25,234 bases of DNA, taken from Stentor roeselii. Taxonomy: Eukaryota > Ciliophora > Heterotrichea > Heterotrichida > Stentoridae. The position numbers and the translations under genes were made by a program. Positions 18,165 to 25,234 of the stretch are shown here, piece by piece. Below the pieces are notes generated by a model that saw only the letters and a program-made list of their open reading frames with translations, did not search any database and was not told the DNA's origin. Within the stretch, counting starts at the first letter, position 1; the number at the start of each line of letters is the position of its first letter. The DNA lies in NCBI GenBank assembly GCA_006503475.1, contig RSEH01000401.1:1-25234 (forward strand). Reading direction: 5' to 3'.

Positions 18165-18545
18165 TGTTTATTTGTTTGGATGGGAAATTTGGGGAAAATT
18201 TAAGGCTGGAATATGGAATGGTTGGATTATGATTTTTTTTTTGGATTGGAAGTTGGAGGAATTTTAGGGAAAAGTGGAAGGATTTGGAATTTTTTTTTTG
18301 GTTTTGGGGATGGAGTGGATTGGATTTTGGAGGTTTGAATGGGATTGTGTTTTATTTGGGGTTTTAATTTTTGTAATGAGTAAATCGATTAATTTCATTT
18401 TTGGAGTTTTGGGATAATGATTTTGGTTTTAATTAGAAGGTATTCATTTAAAGGATTATTTTTTTTATTATTACTTTGGTATAAGAAGATATCATTTGAA
18501 GCAGCATTTATTTAATAATATCTAAACTTCTAACTATAATAATTC
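18165..18545 (-). promoter_or_regulatory. C-free (sense: G-free) leader and spacer
   Basis: About 18170-18420 is G/T-rich on the plus strand with hardly any C, and it includes runs of T next to GGG/GGA. Read on the sense strand of the gene at 18164 it is an A/C-rich, G-depleted leader like those before other genes. The last 120 bases are ordinary AT-rich sequence up to the stop of the next gene. No gene was seen. Confidence 0.4.
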
Positions 18546-21500
18546 CTATTTAAATTCAAGACTATGTGGCATAGAGTCACTGGCAAGTATGATTTGAGCT
18601 CGTTTCACAAAATTCAGACTTCTTTCCTTCTCCATTTTCCTCCAAGTCTCTTTCAAACTACTGAAAACCGCAAATAATGAGACAAGAAATTGTCCAGCCA
18701 TTGCAGCAATAACACCAAAAATCACAAATTTTTCAATAAACTGAGCTGAAGACACTTCAATCTTCCACAACAGCGGATAAGTCACAATCATCACAATCAA
18801 AACACAAGCCTCTCCAAAAAGATTCGACCAAAATACTAAAACATCCTTAAAAGGTCGAAACCAGAGTAAAAACCAAAGCGAAACAAAAGATCCTAAAATA
18901 TTCAAAGCGCCCTGCAGATAAAGATTCGAGTTCAAAAAGACTTGCCCTAAAACATAACCTAATCTCCTAAGAAAGTAAAAAAAATAATACTGCGAACTCC
19001 AAAAACCTCTGTCATTTTTAAACTCATCAAAAAGACTTCCCCATTTTTTCTTGAACTCATCTTGACCTTCTTGAATCTCTGAAAGTGAATTGAAAGAAGT
19101 AATGAAAATTATAACAGGAGTTAAAGCGAAAGCTAACTGATTGTTTCTTACAGCTGAGATTGAAGCGAAGAAGAGATTCGTGTAGCCTTCAACTGCCTTT
19201 TTAATTTCCTGTATAGTTCTTACACTTCTGAGTTGAATAATTGCAAAAATTCCGATTTCCAGGTAAAGTTGTATCCAAAACCTAAGAAAAAAACTGTATC
19301 TGTAGTTTTCCAGGATTTTTATAGCTTTTACCGTGATTTTTCCGAGATTAAATCGAGAAAGTAAGTAAAGAAACGGAAAGACCAGAATAACTGCAATTAA
19401 AGTGAGAAGATTTGATCCTAAATTCAATAAAAACACGCAAGTGTCGATTCCGTAATTTCTAGCTTCATAATAAGGCTCAACACAAGAATCTGAGCTTAAA
19501 AGGTATTTGATAGGATTGGGGATAATGTTATACCCTGAAAAGCCTGATAAAAATATTCTGATGTTCTCAGTCATTGGGTTACTGTTCAAGGGAAGGTAAA
19601 TCAGCACCTGGATCATGTTCAGCAAGGCCCAGGCTAATGAAGGATTTAATATTATGGATGAGCAGACTGATGTTGAAACTATTGTTTGGACTACTGCTTT
19701 TGATGAATTTATCAAAACTTCTAATGATGGGTCAATTTTGGGATGGTTAAAGGCTAGCAAATCTCCGGTTAAGGTATTGCTTTGAAGAAGAGAAGAGCTG
19801 AGACTCAGGAACAGTTTTGGTTTTATTAACACTTTTAAACGGGTTCCTTTTTTTACGTCGGTTTTTGGAATGAAAGAGAAGAGAAACTCGACTTGCTCTC
19901 TTTTTATCAGAGTTATTTGGTAGTTTAATGGGCTTTCTATTGAAAAGTCGAAATTGCTCTGGTTAACTGAGACGGGTTCTGAAAAGAGAATCTTGAAATA
20001 AGTACTCGAAAGTACTTGTAAAGATGCATTAAATAGTTTTCTTGTGCATAGATTATCTTTGCCTATATATCCTTCAGCACAAATGCAGTTATAATTATTA
20101 TCAAATATTGCGTTTTTAACACAGATTAAGCATTTTTGTTCACATCTCTCACAATATTCAGGACATTTCGCACATTTAAGATTAAAGTCGTTTGAAGAGT
20201 TGAAAAATCCTTCCTGACATTTGCAAACATGACCACTTGCAACAGCTTTCAAATCTTTACATAAAGTACAGGATTCTTTATCACAAGTCTCGCAGTCGTT
20301 CAGACACTTCTGGCATTTTCCATCATTTCCTTTGATAAAACCTTCAAAACATTCACATCCGCTGGTATATGATGGAAAAGCATTTTCATTTTTGCAGGTT
20401 ACACATAAATCTGCTTGAATACAGTTAAAGCATTCATCATTACACTTCAAACAAGTTCCTTCTTTTAAAATCTGAGTTTTATTAAAGTACCCTTGTTTGC
20501 ATTGACATCCTCCAGAATCAAGCGGGATTGACTGTGAATCCAAACATTGGTCACATATGGCTGATGAAGAACATGACTTGCATTCGACGAAACAAGGTAA
20601 GCAACTTCCATCTGATGATAAACTTGATTTATTGAAAAAGTTTTGTTTGCATACACATCCAAGTGATGAATGAGGTTCTGCATTTAAATCTAAGCAAGAA
20701 TCACAGATTGATGAACTAGAGCATGTTTTACAGTCTGAATAACAAATCTCACAATAACCTCCTGTTTGTAAACTAGTGGAATTAAAGTAGCCTGATAAGC
20801 ATGAACATCCAATGAGGGAACTTGGAATCGCATAGGGATCTTTACAGGTCAAACAAATCAAAGTCTGCGAGCATGAAGAGCATTCATGATAACATTTAAT
20901 GCAGTTAGTTGAATCACTCAAGGGATTTGAATCAAAGTATCCATTTGCACATTTACATCCCATATTATTGATATTCAAGTTTATCTGACAATTGCATCCT
21001 ATTTCATCAGTAGCTTGAAGACAGAGACAAATGATAGAAGTCCCATCAATAGTACAACTTTTATAACTGCAACTATCGCAGTTCAAACAAATCGATCCTT
21101 TACATCCATACAAACAAGAACTCGAGCATGAATTACCTTCACCATTTAATAAATGAGAGTCTTGTGTGGAGATGCAGTATTCAAAGCTGTTTTCTTTAAT
21201 ACCAGGTGAACAAGTTGAAGGACAACTTGGAGCAAGACAATTTCCTACTGAATGGCTAGAAGAGTAAAAATCAGTAAGTGTGACAACTTCTGTGAATAAA
21301 TAAAAACTCCACATCAGGCCATGAAATGATAGAGTTTTATACCCCAAGTAATGATCATAATTCCCAGACTCTGAATAGTGCGAAGATTGAGCTATTGTTA
21401 ATGCAAGAACTCCATTGACGTAAAAGGTTGCTTGGGCTCCTTGGTTTATCATGGCGATAAACGCCCAATTATCTAATTAGATATTACCACTATTTATAGT

Positions 21501-21947
21501 GACTGAAGATGCACCGATTAGGTTATTTGAGTCGTATCCATTTCGACGTATATAGGCACTGATCAAGTTTCCAGTATTAACTCTTGTGATCGCAAACCCA
21601 TATAAATTATAAACTCTGACCAATAAAAAATAGTCACTATCATCCCTAGATTTTATCCATATTATCTGGGAAAATATTGACCCAAGCGATAATGATGAAG
21701 GAACTTTTTCATTTGGAGGAAGCTTTATATATGAATTAAAGCTGCTAGTGAAATAAGCCCCTCGGTCGGTAGGGATTGTATCAGAAGTCGTGGTTGAGAT
21801 ACTCTGGCCATTTTGACCGTGATTGAAGGAACCTGAGTAGTCATAGAAGACCTGACCAAAGTTTATCCCGAACTTGTATTCAACTATCTTGCTGGCTTCA
21901 AAAATCGCCCAGAGAAGATAGACTGTTGAAAAAAATGATGCCTTCAT
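18546..21947 (-). CDS. Receptor-like multi-pass membrane protein with LamG-like and Cys-rich repeats, two exons
   Basis: The exons are 21947-21488 and 21472-18546, giving 1128 aa. It has a signal peptide (MKASFFSTVYLLWAIFEAS). Residues about 25-225 resemble a laminin-G/concanavalin-like lectin fold (INSDNWAFIAMI, ATFYVNGVLALTIA). Cys-rich furin/EGF-like repeats span about 230-630, the last six being tandem units of 46-50 residues with pattern C.xC...C..C....C..C...GC.C..G(Y/F)F. After a linker, a stretch with NPSLAWALLNMIQVLIYLPL begins a C-terminal region of about eight membrane segments, followed by a basic tail (SLKETWRKMEKER). This architecture is common in large ciliate surface-protein families. 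Ligand and function are unknown. A paralogue lies at the right edge. TAG is the stop. Confidence 0.88.
20048..20903 (-). repeat. Six tandem Cys-rich coding repeats (about 150 bp period)
   Basis: Units begin at about 20903, 20753, 20603, 20453, 20315 and 20174 on the minus strand. The first three spacings are exactly 150 bp and later ones 138-141 bp. Each unit holds about eight Cys in the pattern described for the gene, plus the conserved GYFN/GFFN turn. Confidence 0.85.
21473..21487 (-). other. 15-nt intron in the LamG-like domain
   Basis: On the coding strand the sequence is gtaatatctaattag, phase 1. Splicing gives TINSDNWAFIAMI, the usual pre-strand motif of LamG-like domains, and fuses a 153-codon exon to the long second exon. 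Confidence 0.94.
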
Positions 21948-24908
21948 TAAGATAATAGAAATGGTGAAGCCTAAAAATTAAAACATGAAGGAAATTATTT
22001 AATTTCTTAAGAAAATTTTTTATGAACTTCCTGATCTTGATCAAAGACAGTTCATTTAAGATATTACCATGAATATAATGATTTTAGACCTTTCAATATA
22101 GATAAAAATCGTCGGCTGGAATAAGGAAAAAAATAGTTTAAAATTGAATATCCTTGAACTTTGATTACTATTTAATAGCACCTTCTCTTCTAATATTTCA
22201 TTCACTTCGAATTCAATCATGTCTAAATAAAGATGAATAGATTAAAAGAAAAATCCCAAAACCATTAGGTATCTATATCAAATAATGGAACATCGAAGGT
22301 TATAAGAAACTAGTTAATCAGAAAAAAAAATATAAAGTTATTATCAGTTTTTAAAACTACTTCTGGTAGATATATCCTCTACTCTTCATAGATATATCTC
22401 TGGATTATCCCATTATGCAAATTACTGGAATATTCCAGAGTCAGAATAATTGAAATTCAAATATATCTAATTTCACTAAATCGAATATTTTTTCTCACAC
22501 GAATTCAACTAAATTCTTATTAAAGATCAATTTAAGGAAGTCCTTGATTTATCAGCACAAAAATTTCCAGTAGATCATACTGAATTGCTCAAAAAACTAT
22601 CTTCACAATTAATTCTTGATTCCAGTAAAGAAGTTCAACTAAAAAATTTGATCTCCAACTTGAAAATTACTTCAAAACTAAAAAAAAGTCCAAAAATCAT
22701 TCAGTTGCACTAAAATTCATATCTTTATCAAAACAGTATAAATTCCTATTTTTAAGAATTTCTTACAAATATGAGTAATGAGTTCACAATCCATTAAAGG
22801 ATCAACATAGATTTTCCGAACAAGAAAAATTTAAAGATCTTATTGATGAATATAAAGAAATCTATAACAATATGTCCAATAGAATGAAGGACTCTGCAAG
22901 TCAAATATTTTTTTAGTAAGGTGTGCGGCACCTAAAGTTTCGGACAGCTGTGAGTTGTGATAATAAATTTTTCTTGTAGAAGTAGCAGAAGCTGATTGAT
23001 TCGATATTAAAGTACCTTATAATTTATGTTATATTTGAAGGAGATTATATTTATATGGTATTGGAAGATTCCTTGCTATTTTTTAAATAAAAATTACTCT
23101 GGTTATAGGAAAATATAGAAAAGAACCATTGTATTCGTCACCAACTATATAAAATATTAAGACTGACACAAAGATGGATAGCATTATTCAACAATAGCCA
23201 TAATTTAATTGGTCAAACCAATTGTTGAGTAAGACAGAAGTTGATCTATGTCGATAACAATAAATAAAATGGAAAAAGTAATAATCATTCATTTATATCA
23301 ATATAATCGACTTTAAATATAACTATAAATTTTTAATGTTTTTTAGAGATTTAATATTTTCATTTTTATTTCAACTTGTTTTTCAATAGGGGAAGTACTG
23401 CAACCTATCTGGACATACTACTTGTTTATAATGCAACATATATAGCAGAGGCAAATCCCATTTTTCGGGAAGATTGTTTTCATTATTACAAGTGATAAAT
23501 ATTCATCAATCTGAAAACTAACCTATCTCTTAGAAGGTCCCTATTTAAATGGAAAGATTCTTATCTATTTAATAATGAAATTAATGTTTGATATAATTTA
23601 TTGGCATATTCTTAAGTATAATTATAAATTATGATTCATCAAGCCGTATCTAAAGCTTGAGAACAAAGGGAAGTCAAATAGGTTTTGTGAATTCTTTGGA
23701 TTTGTATTATCTATCTTATTGTTTTTCTGATTAGATTGAATATTATCTAAAAATCAATCTTTATCAATTTCCAAAAATTATTATCAGGTGATTTTGTGAT
23801 ATTAATTATTAGAAAGGTAAGGGAGTAGTTTTTAGTTGGGTAAAGGATAAGTAAGTGTTAGTAATTAATTTTTGAAGATTTTATGTTTTGCTTCACCTTG
23901 TTGAAGTTTAAAGTATTAAAATGTTAGTGATGCTAAAGTATATGCATATCTGACTTTATATTTACACATCTTAAAAGCTCTTAAGTTTTGAATATATTTT
24001 TAAATAATTATAATAAAACAACTCTGTACTAAGGTGAATTTGAATTCTATCAAGATCATTAATTATATCTAAATATTCATTAATGAATAACTTTATATTC
24101 ATATCCTAAACTACTTTAACTATAATTTAAGCATATCTAATATATCCTAGATTTTTCGATACAAAATTAAACAAAAAACAACATACATAAAGATCAATTA
24201 AAAGCCGAAAAAAATTGTAAAACAACTGTAATAAATTTCACAATCTTAAAAACTAAATATAAACTTATTGCTAAAATCCAACTAGGCAAATTTCAATCAT
24301 AATATTGAAGACTATGACAGATTTCAGTTTTTGGTCTGAAAATCATGAAATATTTAAAGTTAAACTAGATGTTAAGAAGAAAAACTTTGAGCTAGTTTTA
24401 AATGCCTAATTGACATCAAACTAATAGAAAAATAAATCTTAGAATTTCTAACTAACTATCTCAATTTAAACTCTTCTCTGTATCTGAAATGATATCCCAA
24501 ATTAAATAATCAATTATAAGGCTTATGATAAAATAGAGTGTATGAAAGAAATAATATAAAATTCTTTGTAGTTGTAGCCTGGAACTTCTTCATCTTGGGT
24601 ATAGCCAGATACTAAACATCTTCTATGAATAAGTGAGAACTATAGCATCAATTCTAGTACCACTATTGAAATTTTCGAATTTTTAGTGTATTAAATTCAC
24701 GATTTACCTTGAAGATATCTTAGATTCTAAATAATTGTTAACTTTTTCTGGCTGATTAATTCATAATTATTATACATTTCATTGAGAAAATCTTGATAAT
24801 ATAAGTTATTTTTGTTGAATAATTGAAATTGCCTATACATATTCGGCTTTCGGTCGATTTCTGTTTTATTCATATTCACACTACTAGTTAAATACTAAAA
24901 CCTCAGAA
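21948..24908. other. 2.96 kb AT-rich gap between paralogues
   Basis: No complete gene can be supported. Composition is uniformly AT-rich, without the strong G- or C-depletion seen in other spacers. Short protein-like open patches occur on the plus strand (22513-22713, 22782-22916, 22992-23090) and on the minus strand (24727-24873 and about 24484-24622). These may be decayed gene pieces or chance (see findings). No terminal inverted repeats, transposase or RNA gene were recognised. Confidence 0.6.
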
Positions 24909-25234
24909 TTAATTAAAACCTATAGTTTTTTTAGCCCTGTTAACAAAGGCTAAACTTCTCTTTTTATCCAGTTTCCTCCATATTTCCAGTAAACTTCTAA
25001 AAAAAACAAACAAAGTCACTATAAACTGTGCACTTATTACAGTAATCACACCAAAAATCACAAACTTTTCAATAAAAAGTGCTGCATTTTCCTCAAAGTT
25101 CCACAAAAAAGTATAAGTCACAATAAAAACAACTAAAATACAAACCTCTCCTAAAAGATTCGAAACAAAAACCGGAAAATCTTTAAAAGGTCGAAACCAG
25201 ATTAAAAACAAAAACGAAATCAAAGATCCTAAAA
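24909..25234 (-). CDS. Paralogue of the Cys-rich multi-pass membrane protein, C-terminal end only
   Basis: The frame is open from the right edge to TAA at 24909-24911 (108 residues visible). It aligns without gaps to the end of the neighbouring 1128-aa protein. About 63 of 102 positions are identical by eye, including ILGS, WFRPFKD, SNL.GE.C, IEKFVIFGVI and the tail WRK...RSL.FV.RA. Two to three C-terminal membrane segments are present. The paralogue's C-terminal tail is shorter by several residues. It is on the same strand, so this is a tandem duplication, and the N-terminal domains lie beyond the window. Confidence 0.92.
   Translation of the reverse strand, partial: LGSLISFLFLIWFRPFKDFPVFVSNLLGEVCILVVFIVTYTFLWNFEENAALFIEKFVIFGVITVISAQFIVTLFVFFRSLLEIWRKLDKKRSLAFVNRAKKTIGFN

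Noticed and set aside
22237-22887. A plus-strand frame of about 216 codons that is open only if TAA is read as Gln, suggesting an inserted gene with another genetic code.
   Set aside because: It holds about 11 TAA codons, roughly what AT-rich random DNA would give. All clear genes here use TAA/TAG/TGA as stops, and no family was recognised.
1-25234. tRNA, rRNA, CRISPR arrays, insertion sequences.
   Set aside because: I saw no cloverleaf-type GTTCRA arms in context, no regularly spaced palindromic repeats and no transposase motifs.

Overview
The window looks like macronuclear DNA of a heterotrich ciliate close to Stentor. Seven introns of exactly 15 nt (GTAA...AG) and one of 14 nt restore reading frames in five genes. 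Stops are TAA, TAG and TGA under the standard code, and no clear gene carries an in-frame stop codon outside an intron. Spacers are AT-rich and genes lie very close together (11 to 38 nt in several places). The gene content (WD40-TRP-like channel, ankyrin-DHHC enzyme, Cys-rich multi-pass receptor-like proteins) fits a ciliate. Species is inferred, not shown.

Left part (1-4598): a minus-strand secreted, extremely acidic repeat protein starts at 2841 and runs leftwards. Its first frame ends in TGA at 1789-1791, but the same repeat continues without a stop in a frame shifted by one base to the left edge (about 596 more codons), so it is probably one large gene with a natural or assembly frameshift. 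A 1.76 kb spacer follows, with an unresolved gene-like patch at 2936-3262.

Middle (4599-9686): two plus-strand coiled-coil or low-complexity proteins converge on a minus-strand ankyrin-repeat DHHC palmitoyltransferase (three exons, 527 aa). A small basic protein gene lies 38 nt upstream of it. Further right is a two-exon minus-strand TIM16/PAM16 gene (104 aa) that simple open-frame scanning misses.

Centre (9692-18164): a large WD40-repeat/TRP-like ion channel diverges from TIM16. After an 0.87 kb spacer come phosphoglycerate kinase and, only 11 nt later, a four-exon ZnT5/Msc2-like zinc transporter. This converges, 25 nt apart, on a ubiquitin-like protein with a C-terminal Cys cluster.

Right part (18546-25234): a minus-strand two-exon receptor-like protein (1128 aa: signal peptide, LamG-like region, six Cys-rich repeats of about 50 aa, multi-pass C-terminus). 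The 3' end of a paralogue, about 60% identical over the shared 102 residues by eye, enters from the right edge. Between them lies 2.96 kb of very AT-rich DNA with only faint protein-like patches.

There is no operon-like pathway; the genes are unrelated housekeeping and membrane/signalling genes. The shared pattern is architectural: 15-nt introns, tiny spacers, and flanks almost lacking G on the sense strand upstream and almost lacking C downstream.
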